This document shows, piece after piece, positions 37,348 through 46,003 of a stretch of 64,000 nucleotides of DNA (its first letter is position 1; every line of letters starts with the position of its first letter). Origin of the DNA: JAWKUK01 sp041398605 (GTDB lineage: Bacteria; Planctomycetota; UBA1135; GCA-002686595); the NCBI GenBank assembly GCA_041398605.1, contig JAWKUK010000005.1, forward strand, positions 1-64,000. The letters run 5' to 3'. The position numbers were made by a program, and so were the translations under genes. A model generated the notes under the pieces. The model worked only from the letters and a program-made list of their open reading frames with translations, ran no database searches and was not told the DNA's origin.

Positions 37348-39141
37348 ATGCAGCGAAACAACCTCGGTTTGCTTGCGGCGTTTCTCCTGGGACTGATGTC
37401 GATCGCCGACGCGCAAGCGCCGGAGCAGATTCTGACCCCTCACTATCCATGGGGAGCGACGGGCTCAGGGCAGTTCGGGCAAGCAGTTGGCCTCTCGGGC
37501 TCGACTCTCGCCGTGGGATCGAATGAGTGGGACCCGGCCTTCACCGCGGACGGGAGGGTGACCGTTTACGAACGCAGCCCATCGGGACGGTGGCAATTCA
37601 GCCAAGTCCTGACACGCCAGCCCTACTTCTCAATTCCTTCTGCCTGCGGGGGGTGCTTTGGTCATGGGATCGAAATTGTAGGGGACTCGATGATGGTCAA
37701 GGGGGACGCGCACGTTGATTCCTGTTGGGAGTTTCAGCGGGTCGGCGGAATCTGGACGCCGCATGAACAGATCGGTGCGACCACCGCACCGCAATGGGGT
37801 GGTGTCGGCGGCATGGACTACGACGGTGAGACGCTGCTCGTCGGCTACCCCAACGCCGATGCCGTCGGGGGCGGACTTGATCCGGAGATCCGCTTTTGGG
37901 AGCGCCAAGGGACCTGGACAGCGGTTCAGACCTTTCGAGCCTCAGAGCTCGGAATTCCAGGCACGTTGCCGTCCTTGACTTGGGGGCTCGAAGTTGCCGT
38001 GCACGGTGACTTTGCGGTGGCATCGGGGAGGTCGGCCGAGCAAGCCGGAATCATCGGTGTCGGCGTCGTGACGACGTTTCGTCGCGTCAACGGTTTCTGG
38101 GAGTACGAGCAGACCCTGCGTCGGCCACTGCCGCCTACTCGGGAACACAGCTTTGGCGAGGCACTCGCGCTCGACGATCACTGGCTCTTCGTGAGCTGCT
38201 TCTGGGATATCGGGCGAATTGGCGCTGTCTACGTCTACGAACGCGCGTCAAACGAGACGTGGGAGCTGCACTCCAAGATCCACCCCACGGCCAACGAAGC
38301 GACAAACTTGCTCACCTCTGGCTTCGGCACCCAGCTGCAATGGGTGGCCCCGACCCTTGCGGTCACGAGCGCGAACTACCGCGTCCCGTCGTTGCCCCCG
38401 GACCGGTCGACCGGCGGCGCCGGCTCGATCCTCCTCTTCGAGCTGTGCGACGGCGTCTGGGACCAGCGCATCGGTCTGACGGCGCCGATCGCGTTCGGGT
38501 CCGGGGGCCTCGGCCTCTTTGCGCCGAGCATGTCGTTTGATGGCCAGGGCATCGCGGCAGGAGCGCCATTTGCCGACTTCGGCGGTCTCTATCACGCCGG
38601 TCAGGTCGCCTACACCGAGGTCACGCCGACGACCTCGGGCCTGTGCCGAGAGATCGGCCGCCCGGCCTGCGCGCCATTTGACTCCGAGACGACGGACTGC
38701 CCGTGCGGTGCGGTCGCGGCCCCCGGTCTCGGCTGTCCGAACGCCGCGGGCCCTGGCGCGCGCCTCCACCTCCACGGCTACTACAACGAGGTCGAGGTGC
38801 GGCGCGCGATCGTCGAGGGTGTAGCGCCGGACTCGTTGGTGTTGCTACTCGTAGGCCAGCCTGTGCCGAGCCTTCTGCCGGCGGGCAATGTGGCGGGGGA
38901 CGGCATCCTGTGCATCACACCGACTACGGCCCGCGCGGTGGGCCGCTCGGACGCCAGCGGGCAGGTGCAGTTCGAGCACGTCGCGGTGCAACCGCCGCTG
39001 CAGTTCTTGGCGCAGCTGGTCGGCTACGAGCTGCCGATGCAGGCGCTCTACCGCGCGCCGCTGTCCGGCCCCTGCAACGCCCGCTGGAACGCGACGAACG
39101 CGCAGCTCCTGTCGATCAGCACCCTCGGCGACGGCCTGTGA
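37348..39141 (+). CDS. Secreted FG-GAP-like beta-propeller protein
   Basis: 597 residues. Signal peptide MQRNNLGLLAAFLLGLMSIA, cleavage near ADAQA. A propeller of about 430 residues follows, with blades of the form FGQAVGLSGSTLAVGSNE, LLVGYPNADAVGG and FGEALALDDHWLFVSC, typical of integrin-like FG-GAP repeats. The C-terminal part is Cys-containing (TTDCPCGAVAAPGLGCPN, GPGARLHLHGYY), a second module type common in planctomycete secreted proteins. GAGGAT precedes the ATG at 37348. It is a distant paralogue of the two duplicated propellers at 50.6 and 53.0 kb. Base composition of the first half is less GC-rich than its surroundings. Confidence 0.8.
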   Translation: MQRNNLGLLAAFLLGLMSIADAQAPEQILTPHYPWGATGSGQFGQAVGLSGSTLAVGSNEWDPAFTADGRVTVYERSPSGRWQFSQVLTRQPYFSIPSACGGCFGHGIEIVGDSMMVKGDAHVDSCWEFQRVGGIWTPHEQIGATTAPQWGGVGGMDYDGETLLVGYPNADAVGGGLDPEIRFWERQGTWTAVQTFRASELGIPGTLPSLTWGLEVAVHGDFAVASGRSAEQAGIIGVGVVTTFRRVNGFWEYEQTLRRPLPPTREHSFGEALALDDHWLFVSCFWDIGRIGAVYVYERASNETWELHSKIHPTANEATNLLTSGFGTQLQWVAPTLAVTSANYRVPSLPPDRSTGGAGSILLFELCDGVWDQRIGLTAPIAFGSGGLGLFAPSMSFDGQGIAAGAPFADFGGLYHAGQVAYTEVTPTTSGLCREIGRPACAPFDSETTDCPCGAVAAPGLGCPNAAGPGARLHLHGYYNEVEVRRAIVEGVAPDSLVLLLVGQPVPSLLPAGNVAGDGILCITPTTARAVGRSDASGQVQFEHVAVQPPLQFLAQLVGYELPMQALYRAPLSGPCNARWNATNAQLLSISTLGDGL

Positions 39142-39171
39142 CCCCAGCGCTGGCCGCGTGGCTCACGCGCC

Positions 39172-39615
39172 TCACGCGCCCGCGCGGCGGGATCGGGTCG
39201 CGACGGCGACGACCGCGTCCAGTTGCTGCGCTAGCGTCGCGCGCACGTCTACGAGCGCCGCTGCGAGGCGGCGCCGGGCGTCTTCACGCGTGCGCCGCGC
39301 GCGCATCAAGTGCGCGACGGCCTCGCGCGCGTCGAGCTGGGTCGGGTCCGCGACCGCGTCGGCCAGGTCGCAGCGCTCGGAGATGCCGCGGAACTTCGGG
39401 CTGTGCGCGACCTCGCCCGCGGGCACGCCCGTCGACAACGCAGCGATCGTCGCATGCATCCGCGTACCGACAAACCAGTCCATGCGCGCGATCTCGTGCT
39501 TGATCTCCGAGGCCTCGTACGGCGGCCGCACCACATGCACGCGCTCCGCGTCGCCGATCGCGGCCTGCACGCCGAGGCACGCCTCGAGATCCGACTCGCA
39601 ATGCACGACGAAGGC
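39172..39615 (-). pseudogene. C-terminal fragment of a polysaccharide pyruvyl transferase
   Basis: About 147 residues on the minus strand fit the C-terminal half of the PS_pyruv_trans family (CsaB/WcaK-like, which add pyruvyl groups to polysaccharides): RYGLAFVVHCESDLEA, PYEASEIKHEIARMDWFVG and TRMHATIAALSTGVPAGEV. Upstream of about 39615 the frame stays open but the sequence is antisense to an acyl-CoA synthetase fragment, so homology stops there. The N-terminal half, including its start, is missing. It is a truncated gene broken by rearrangement. Confidence 0.72.
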
Positions 39616-39840
39616 AAGCCCGTACCGCGCGACGACGCCACCGCCGGCGAGGTCATCGCGCGCGGCGACACCGTGACGCCGGGGTACTGGAACCGCCCGG
39701 AAGAGACGGCGCGCGCGATTCGAGGCGGCTGGTTCCTCACGGGCGACCTCGCGACGATCGAGGCAGAGGGCTGGCACAACGTCGTCGATCGCGCGAAGGA
39801 CGTGATCTTGAGCGACGGCGAGAAGAGGATAGAAGGGATG
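39601..39840 (+). pseudogene. Fragment of an AMP-binding acyl-CoA synthetase
   Basis: About 75 residues on the plus strand match the C-terminal side of the AMP-binding core: DEGKPVPRDDATAGEVIARG, DTVTPGYWNRPEETARAI, GGWFLTGDLATIEAEGWH and NVVDRAKDVILSDGE. The conserved GENI-type continuation is lost right where the IS110 remnant begins. The left end abuts the truncated pyruvyl transferase on the other strand. Neither a start nor the rest of the roughly 500-residue enzyme is present. Confidence 0.75.
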
Positions 39841-39922
39841 AGAAGGCCAGCCTCCCGCGCGGGGTACCCTCGGCGGGTCCCCAAGTGACTGACGGGCTCG
39901 AAGCCCAACAAGGAGGCTCACC

Positions 39923-40470
39923 ATGACCGAGCCTACCCCGACCACCACGACCACCGCGACGTTGACCAAGTCCACGTCGACCATCGGCATCGACCTTGGA
40001 GATCGCAAGAGTCACATCTGCGTCCTCGACGAGGCCGGCCAGATCCTCGAAGAAGGGACTGTGGCGACGACGGCTGCAGGGCAACGCAAACGCTTCGAGC
40101 GCTGCGAGCCAACCCGGATTGCCATCGAGGCGGGCGGGCAGTCGGGCTGGGTGATCGACCTCTTGGCCGAACTCTGCCACGACGTGATCGTCGCGAACCC
40201 GCGCAAGCTGCGCATCACGAAGACTGGCGACCGCGAGATGCGACGCCACCTCGTGCAATGCGCCCAGCAGATGCTTGGCCCGGTCGGCAAGGACTCGGAC
40301 CTGCGACGCTGGGGTCTCGCGCTGGCCGAACGCGGCGGCGAATCGACCAAGAAGTAGGCGATCATCGCGGTCGCCCGCAAGCTGGCCGAGTCGCTGCACA
40401 CGCTACGGAAGACCGGCCAGGTGTACGAGCCGCTGCGAATGGCCGAGCGCGCAGCGAAGCGCAAGGCGCC
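39923..40470 (+). mobile_element. Defective IS110-family element (internally deleted transposase)
   Basis: AAGGAGG precedes the ATG at 39923. The frame encodes the start of the DEDD nuclease domain (IGIDLGDRKSHICVLDEAG, IAIEAGGQSGWVIDLLAEL, VIVANPRKLR) fused directly to the C-terminal Transposase_20 end (ITKTGDREMRRHLVQCAQQM, DSDLRRWGLALAERGG). Family members have about 200 more residues between these parts, so an internal in-frame deletion removed the middle. A TAG at 40355-40357 then interrupts the tail; homology continues past it (AIIAVARKLAESLHTLRKTG, YEPLR). It cannot be active. It abuts a secreted-protein gene on the right. Confidence 0.88.
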
Positions 40471-40477
40471 TGTCGCG

Positions 40478-41539
40478 TCACTGCCAAGTCACTGCCAGCG
40501 CATCGGTGAAGTTGGACGTCGCGACGCCGTTCACCGAGTCGCGGTACCACGCCTGGAAGTGCCAGGCTTGGCCGGCCTGCGCTGCGACTAGCCCAGTCGG
40601 CGTCGGCAGACGCGTGAGGTCCAATCGGAGCGAGAAGAGGCCCGCGGTCCCCGCGAGACGCACTTGTCCAGGACCGATGAAGCGCCCGATCGATGCGCCG
40701 AGGCAGAGGTTCCCGTCGCTGCCCGCCGGTCGCGCGACAAAGCCCGCCGTACGACTGGTCATGAAGTAGCCCACGCTGCCGAACGGCAGGCCCGTGGCGA
40801 CGAGGCGGACGTCGTTCGAAGCGACCACCGCGCTCCCCCAGGCCCGGACGGCGCCCGGTCCGCCGCTCGTGTTCGCCGCGGCCGGCCGGCAGTACGCGCT
40901 GCCGACCTCGATCGCGCCCGCGGGCCCCTGTGAGAACTCGAGGTTGTCAAAGCCGATCAGGTCCGGCTGCGGTACGCCCGCGAGCGACACCCGCAGCGTC
41001 AGCACCCGCGAGGACGCCGAGAGCGCCACGTGGCGCGCAGGATCCGCAGCGCGCGGCACGACGACCGACTGCGCCTCCTCGAGCACGACGCCCGCCTCGT
41101 CCGTGACCCGCACGTAGGGTAGGGTCGCGGCCTCACCGAAGCTGCCGACGTCGAAGCCGCGCAGCATGACTTCGTAGCCGGCGTCCGCGACGAGCGTGAC
41201 CTGCAGCTCGGAGTGGAGCTGGGGTGCGCCTAGCGCGTTGATGTAGACGACGTCCAGGAGGTCGCTGTATCCGCCGTGCCACGTCTGCGGCTCGAGGAGC
41301 GCGCTGCCCTCCTGGCCGCCGATGGACACGAGCACGTTGGGCGTGAAACCCGCTGAGCCCTCGTAGTGGTAGCCGCCCGACGCGGGCCCGGTGACGCGGT
41401 CCCCGTAGCCGTGCAGCAGGTCCGAGGTGCTGAGGGGCGAGCCGGACTCCGCGAACGTGAGTCGGGTGCTCTGCCCCGCGGCGAGCGGCGCGAGCGCGAT
41501 GGCCGCGACGCAGGCGCGGGCGATGGCGTGGTGTCTCAT
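40478..41539 (-). CDS. Secreted protein with planctomycete C-terminal module
   Basis: 353 residues. Signal peptide MRHHAIARACVAAIALAPLA, cleavage near AAGQS. A beta-rich first domain (about 25-205) resembles PEP-CTERM-type secreted sandwiches (DLIGFDNLEFSQGP at its end). The module follows: YCRPAAANTSGGPGA, LPFGSVGYFMTSRTAGF, GNLCLGASIGRFIGP, WHFQAWYRDSVNG, TSNFTDALAV. It is the third gene of a minus-strand group with two c-type cytochromes (44-base gap). Its stop lies immediately beside the IS110 remnant; the coding part appears intact. Confidence 0.8.
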   Translation of the reverse strand: MRHHAIARACVAAIALAPLAAGQSTRLTFAESGSPLSTSDLLHGYGDRVTGPASGGYHYEGSAGFTPNVLVSIGGQEGSALLEPQTWHGGYSDLLDVVYINALGAPQLHSELQVTLVADAGYEVMLRGFDVGSFGEAATLPYVRVTDEAGVVLEEAQSVVVPRAADPARHVALSASSRVLTLRVSLAGVPQPDLIGFDNLEFSQGPAGAIEVGSAYCRPAAANTSGGPGAVRAWGSAVVASNDVRLVATGLPFGSVGYFMTSRTAGFVARPAGSDGNLCLGASIGRFIGPGQVRLAGTAGLFSLRLDLTRLPTPTGLVAAQAGQAWHFQAWYRDSVNGVATSNFTDALAVTWQ

Positions 41540-41583
41540 GACAGGCTCCGTGGTGTTGGATCGTGGATTGGTTCGAGGGTCCA

Positions 41584-42159
41584 TCAGAGGCCCGCCGGAG
41601 GCAGGGGGTCAGGGACCCGGTTGACGACCGCGGGGACGCTGCGCAGGAAGGCGTACATGGCGCGCAGGTCCTCGTCGGTCAGGGTGCTGAGCGCCGCGAC
41701 GGGCATCGGCGGCAAGAGCTGGCGCCCGAGGCCGAGGTGGCGGCCGCTCTTGACCGTCTTGACGAAGTCGTCGGCGGTCCAGCTACCGATGCCCGTCTCG
41801 ACGTCGGGCGTCAGGTTCGACGTGAAGCTCGTGCCCCACGGCCCCGCCCAGGCTGTGTTCGTCGCCGCGGCGCGCACGATCCAGGGCCCGGGTCCCGGCG
41901 TGGGCGCGGGCGGCAGCGGCATGTCGGCCGGGTGCCCAGCGAGGAAGTGCTCGGGGTCGGGGCACGGGCCCTCGGGCCCCATGGTCAGGGGCGAGTGACA
42001 GTCAGCGCAGCCGAACGCGGTGACGAGGTAGCGCCCGCGCTCGATGCGATGGTTCGTGCGCGTCGCCTGCGAGACGTCGATGGTGTAGGCCGTGACGGAG
42101 TAGGCGAGGGTCAGCGCGAGCGCGACGACAGCGAGGATGATGAGGGGACGGCGGTTCAT
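41584..42159 (-). CDS. Membrane-anchored mono-haem c-type cytochrome
   Basis: 191 residues. A single N-terminal hydrophobic anchor (LIILAVVALALTLAYSVTAY), probably uncleaved, is followed by RGRYLVTAFGCADCHSP with one CXXCH haem site. Candidate axial Met ligands lie near GRQLLPPMPVAAL, and the C-terminal DEDLRAMYAFLRSVP is a typical class I cytochrome c helix. It should act outside the inner membrane in electron transfer. It lies 37 bases after the di-haem cytochrome gene and 44 before the secreted module gene, in the same direction. Confidence 0.88.
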   Translation of the reverse strand: MNRRPLIILAVVALALTLAYSVTAYTIDVSQATRTNHRIERGRYLVTAFGCADCHSPLTMGPEGPCPDPEHFLAGHPADMPLPPAPTPGPGPWIVRAAATNTAWAGPWGTSFTSNLTPDVETGIGSWTADDFVKTVKSGRHLGLGRQLLPPMPVAALSTLTDEDLRAMYAFLRSVPAVVNRVPDPLPPAGL

Positions 42160-42196
42160 GGTGGCGTGGGGTCGAGGTTCGATCGGTCAGATTGGG

Positions 42197-43321
42197 TCAG
42201 GGTTGTTTTGCAGGCTCGAACGCGACGGAGACCTCCGTCGCAAGGTCCGAGCTGATCCAGGCGCGGACGAGGGCGAGCGCGCGCTCGTCGACCGCGTGCG
42301 TCCCGAGCGGCGGCATCTGCGCCGCTTGCGTACGCGACGCCATGCGCAGGGCGAGGACGCTCTTGTCGGGGTCGCCCGGCGCGACGCGCAGCGCGTGCGC
42401 TGCGCCGCCAGGCGCGAAGCGGCTCGCCACGCCGAGCGCCGTGGCGCGGGCCCCGGGGCCGTCGACGCTGTCGACGACGAGCGACAACCCGAGCGTCGCG
42501 AGCGGGCCGGCGCTGTTGTGGCACCCCGCGCAGTTCCCGTGCAGGTAGCCGAGCACCGCGCGCTCGCGCCCGGGCCGCGCCGCGTGCATCGAGCCCGCAG
42601 CGAGCAGCGCCCCGCGGTCGCCACGCAGCAGCCCTCGCTCCATGAGCTCGACGAGGTCGAGGTCACCGTCGCGCGGCGCCTCGGCATGCGGCGCGTTGGG
42701 GTCACGGTCGGGCGCCAGCTGCAGCGCGCCGAAGCCGAGGACGCGGCTCGGGTGCGCCTCGTGGCAGGCGCGGCAGTCGCTCCGGGACGGCACGTCGTGG
42801 CGGGTACCGAGCGCCGTCTCGCACGCGCCGCGTCGTCCGGCATCCGGCGCGAGGGGCGCGTCGGCCGCGCCCTCCTCCCAGATGTAAGTGGCATAGCACC
42901 ACTCGCCGTTCGCGCGGCGCTCCATGAAGCGGGTCTCGACGCGTCGTCCAAAGGAGAGCTCCTTCCAGACCTTCGTGCCGACCGGGAACACCCAGGCGTC
43001 GGGGTCCCGGGCGTCGATCACGCCCCCTTCCGGCAGCCGGATCCAGCGCCGCTTCGCGGCGCCGTCGGTCCACAACGGGTACTGCGGCGTGAAGCTCCGG
43101 ACGCCGGCGGCCAGCGCGAGCTCACCCTCTGGAGCCTCGCCGAGGACCACGCCGTCGCGCACCGCCGCGGCTGGGGCAAAGAGCCCGGTCGCGGCGAGCG
43201 TCTGGGGGAGCGGGCGAGGGTCCTCCGCCGCAGGCCGAGCACAGGCCGGGCCGAGCGCAAGCGTGAGGACCAGGGCGGCCGCGAGGTCGGCCCAGGCGCG
43301 GTTCGAGGTGGCGCGTCGCAT
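42197..43321 (-). CDS. Di-haem c-type cytochrome (SO2930-like family)
   Basis: 374 residues with a signal sequence (ADLAAALVLTLALGPACA). FTPQYPLWTDGAAKRRWIRL, WVFPVGTKVWKELSFG and RRANGEWCYATYIWEEG match the SO2930-type cytochrome family. Two haem sites follow: SDCRACHEAH and NCAGCHNSAGP. The Cys at the end of the signal could be lipidated, but the context GPAC is a poor lipobox. First gene of the cytochrome-cytochrome-secreted module group, so a shared extracytoplasmic electron-transfer role is plausible. It is divergent from the kinase gene, with an 82-base gap. Confidence 0.85.
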   Translation of the reverse strand: MRRATSNRAWADLAAALVLTLALGPACARPAAEDPRPLPQTLAATGLFAPAAAVRDGVVLGEAPEGELALAAGVRSFTPQYPLWTDGAAKRRWIRLPEGGVIDARDPDAWVFPVGTKVWKELSFGRRVETRFMERRANGEWCYATYIWEEGAADAPLAPDAGRRGACETALGTRHDVPSRSDCRACHEAHPSRVLGFGALQLAPDRDPNAPHAEAPRDGDLDLVELMERGLLRGDRGALLAAGSMHAARPGRERAVLGYLHGNCAGCHNSAGPLATLGLSLVVDSVDGPGARATALGVASRFAPGGAAHALRVAPGDPDKSVLALRMASRTQAAQMPPLGTHAVDERALALVRAWISSDLATEVSVAFEPAKQP

Positions 43322-43403
43322 CACCCCCCAAGACAAGCGACCGGGGCGCGTCTCACCGCGGCCAGCCAAAAACTCCGCGCCGCGCATACACTCCGCCGCC
43401 GCC

Positions 43404-45977
43404 ATGGACGATCCCACTCCGCTCGAGCGCGCCGTCGATCAGTTTGTGGACCAGTTGCTGCGGGGATCGGGCCCCGACCTGGCCGCCTTCCTGGCCCAGC
43501 ACCCTGACCTTGACGCGGCGGAGCGGGCGCGCCTGGAGAAGCTGGCGCGCGTCCTGGGGGGGCGGGCCGCGGAGACGCCGGCGCCTGGCGCCCTGCCCTT
43601 CGAACGCCTCGGTGCGTACCGCCTCGTCGCGCGCCTCGGCGCGGGCGGAATGGGCCTCGTCTACCTCGCGGAGGACACACGGCTCGGACGACGCATCGCG
43701 CTGAAGGTCGTGCGGCCGGAGCTCGCGGCGTCGCCCGAGGCCCTCGCCCGCTTCGAGCGTGAGGCGCGCGCAGTCGCGAAGCTCAGCCACGAGCACATCG
43801 TCACGGTCTTCGAGGCCGGCCGTATCGACGACATTGCGTTCCTCGCCATGGAGTACGTGCCAGGGCGGAGCCTCGACGAGCTCTTCGCGGAGGCGCGCGC
43901 CGCGCAGACCCGTGTCCCGGTGCGCCCGCTGCTGCGGCACGGCTTGGAGATCGCGCGCGCCCTCGAAGCGGCGCACGCCGCCGGCATCGTGCATCGGGAC
44001 GTGAAGCCGTCCAACGTCCGCGTCACGCCCGACGGACGCGCGCTCCTGTTGGACTTCGGGCTCGCGTTCGACGCGGCCTCCGCCGCGCTGTCCCGCACGG
44101 GCCAGGTGCACGGAACGCTCTTCTATGCGTCGCCCGAGCAGGTCGCGGGGGGCGCGCAGAAGGTCGATGCGCGCACCGACGTTTGGTCGCTCGGCGTGAC
44201 GCTATACGAGGGCCTGACCGGCCGCCGTCCCTTCGAGGGCGAGCGCACGGAAGAGGTCCTGCGCCGCATCATGACGTCCGAGCCGGTCGCGCCCCGCGCG
44301 CTCGCGCCCGACCTGCCGCGCGACGCCGAGACGGTCGTCTTGAAGGCGCTGGAGCAGGACCGTGAGCGTCGCTACGCCTCCGCTGCAGCGTTCGCCGCGG
44401 ACCTGGAGGCGCTGCTCGCGGGGCGCCCTGTGCTCGCTCGCCCCAGCGGCAGCGTCACGAAGGCCTGGAAGTGGAGCCGGCGCAAGCCCGCGCACGCGAC
44501 GTCGCTGGCCCTCGGCGCGCTGCTCGTGATCGGCGGACCGATCACGTTCGCCGCCGTGCAGGCGCGCCATGCGCGCGCGCTCGAGAAGGAGCGCAACATC
44601 GCGCAGGAGCGCGCGGACGACCTGGAAGAGCTGGCCGCGTTCCAGGGCAAGGCCGTCGGGCGGATCCACCCAGAGCGGATGGCGGAGCACCTCGTCGAGG
44701 CGCTGGATCAAGAGGCCCGCGCCGCGTGGGCCGCCGCGGGCCACGACGCAGGCGAGCAGGACGCGAGGGCGCAGCGCCTCTCGGAGCTGATCGCCGACGC
44801 GAACACGACCAACGTCGCCGTCGCCGCGCTCCGAGAGGACATCCTGCAGCCCGCCATCGAGGCCGCGCGGAGCGAGTTCGTCGCGCGGCCGAGGCTACAG
44901 GGAATGCTGCTCCACTCGATCGCGGCAACGTGCTGGGAGCTGGGCCTCTTCGATCTCGCGCTCGACACGGAGCAAAGCGCCTACGCGCTGCTGGCGGCCC
45001 ACGCCGGCGCCGACGACAGGGACCTGCTCGCGGCCCGCGCGAACCTGGGCCAGCTCTTGTTCGAGTTCGGGCGCCACGACGAGGCCGAGCCGCACCTGCG
45101 GGCGGCCGCCGCCTCGCTGGCGCGCACGCGCGGGCCCGAGGACAACAGCGCGCTGCTGGCGCGCCAGAACTTGGCCCTCCTCCTGCGAGCGCGCGGCGAG
45201 CTGGACGAGTGCGAGGCCATCTTCCGAGACGTGCTGGAGCTCCGCCGCCGGACGCGGGGCGGTGCGGACGAGGGCACCGTGCAGGCGATCGCCAACCTCG
45301 GCGCGCTCCTGTTGCTGCGCGGCCGCGCCGAGGAGTCAGAGCCCCTGCTGCGCGAGGCGTACGAGCGACGTCGAGACACACCGGGCACCGACTTCGACGC
45401 GCGCCTGACGTCGGCGAACAACCTCGGCGTGCTGCTGCGCAAGTTGGAGCGACTTGATGATGCGACTCAGGTCTTTCGCGAGAGCTTCGAAGCTGCGCGC
45501 AAGGAGCTGGGCGACCGCCACCCCACGACGACGTTCCTGCGGACCAACCTCGCGCAGGTGCTGGCGGCGGCGGGGAGTGACGAGGAGGCCGAGCCGCTCC
45601 TGCGCGCGGCGGTCTCCACCTCGAGCGAGGTCTCGGGCCCGTTGCACGCCGACACGCTCTTCCGCGTGTGGCGGCTGGGCGAGCTCCTGCTGAAGCTCGA
45701 GCGTCCGGAGGACGCGCTCGACGCCGTGCGTGGCGCGTGTGACGCGGCGCGCGCCGAGCTCGGCGTCGACGCGGTCGCCGTGCAGCGGCTCATCGCGGTC
45801 GAGGTGCAGGCCCTTGTCGCGCTGCGCCGATACGACGACGCCGCGGCAGCGCTGACGGCTGGCAAGCCGTCAACGGCGCCCGCGGCACCGCTCAGCGCGG
45901 CTGCCGAGGCGCTGATCGCGGCAGCACCCCCGGAGATCGCCACCCCGACCGAACTCGCATGGCGACGGGAGGATTGA
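43404..45977 (+). CDS. Transmembrane Ser/Thr protein kinase with TPR-like sensor domain
   Basis: 857 residues. N-terminal helical segment (1-65), kinase domain (about 70-335: LGAGGMGLVYLAE, IALKVV, HRDVKPSNV, LLDFGLAFD, YASPEQV, DVWSLGVTLYE), one membrane helix near 365-385 (LALGALLVIGGPITFAA), then coiled coil and about ten TPR-like units on the far side (NLGQLLFEFGRHDEAEPHLR repeated with variation). Catalytic residues are complete. This PknB-like layout with an adjacent ECF sigma factor is typical of planctomycetes, where kinase and sigma are believed to form a signalling pair. The ATG at 43404 starts the conserved N-terminus. Confidence 0.92.
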   Translation: MDDPTPLERAVDQFVDQLLRGSGPDLAAFLAQHPDLDAAERARLEKLARVLGGRAAETPAPGALPFERLGAYRLVARLGAGGMGLVYLAEDTRLGRRIALKVVRPELAASPEALARFEREARAVAKLSHEHIVTVFEAGRIDDIAFLAMEYVPGRSLDELFAEARAAQTRVPVRPLLRHGLEIARALEAAHAAGIVHRDVKPSNVRVTPDGRALLLDFGLAFDAASAALSRTGQVHGTLFYASPEQVAGGAQKVDARTDVWSLGVTLYEGLTGRRPFEGERTEEVLRRIMTSEPVAPRALAPDLPRDAETVVLKALEQDRERRYASAAAFAADLEALLAGRPVLARPSGSVTKAWKWSRRKPAHATSLALGALLVIGGPITFAAVQARHARALEKERNIAQERADDLEELAAFQGKAVGRIHPERMAEHLVEALDQEARAAWAAAGHDAGEQDARAQRLSELIADANTTNVAVAALREDILQPAIEAARSEFVARPRLQGMLLHSIAATCWELGLFDLALDTEQSAYALLAAHAGADDRDLLAARANLGQLLFEFGRHDEAEPHLRAAAASLARTRGPEDNSALLARQNLALLLRARGELDECEAIFRDVLELRRRTRGGADEGTVQAIANLGALLLLRGRAEESEPLLREAYERRRDTPGTDFDARLTSANNLGVLLRKLERLDDATQVFRESFEAARKELGDRHPTTTFLRTNLAQVLAAAGSDEEAEPLLRAAVSTSSEVSGPLHADTLFRVWRLGELLLKLERPEDALDAVRGACDAARAELGVDAVAVQRLIAVEVQALVALRRYDDAAAALTAGKPSTAPAAPLSAAAEALIAAAPPEIATPTELAWRRED

Positions 45978-46003
45978 GGCCGCGCCCATCCCGCTGCGCG
46001 GTT

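Noticed and set aside
39616..40008. N-terminal continuation of the pyruvyl transferase frame on the minus strand
   Set aside because: The frame stays open, but it is antisense to the acyl-CoA synthetase fragment and the IS110 start and shows no pyruvyl transferase similarity.
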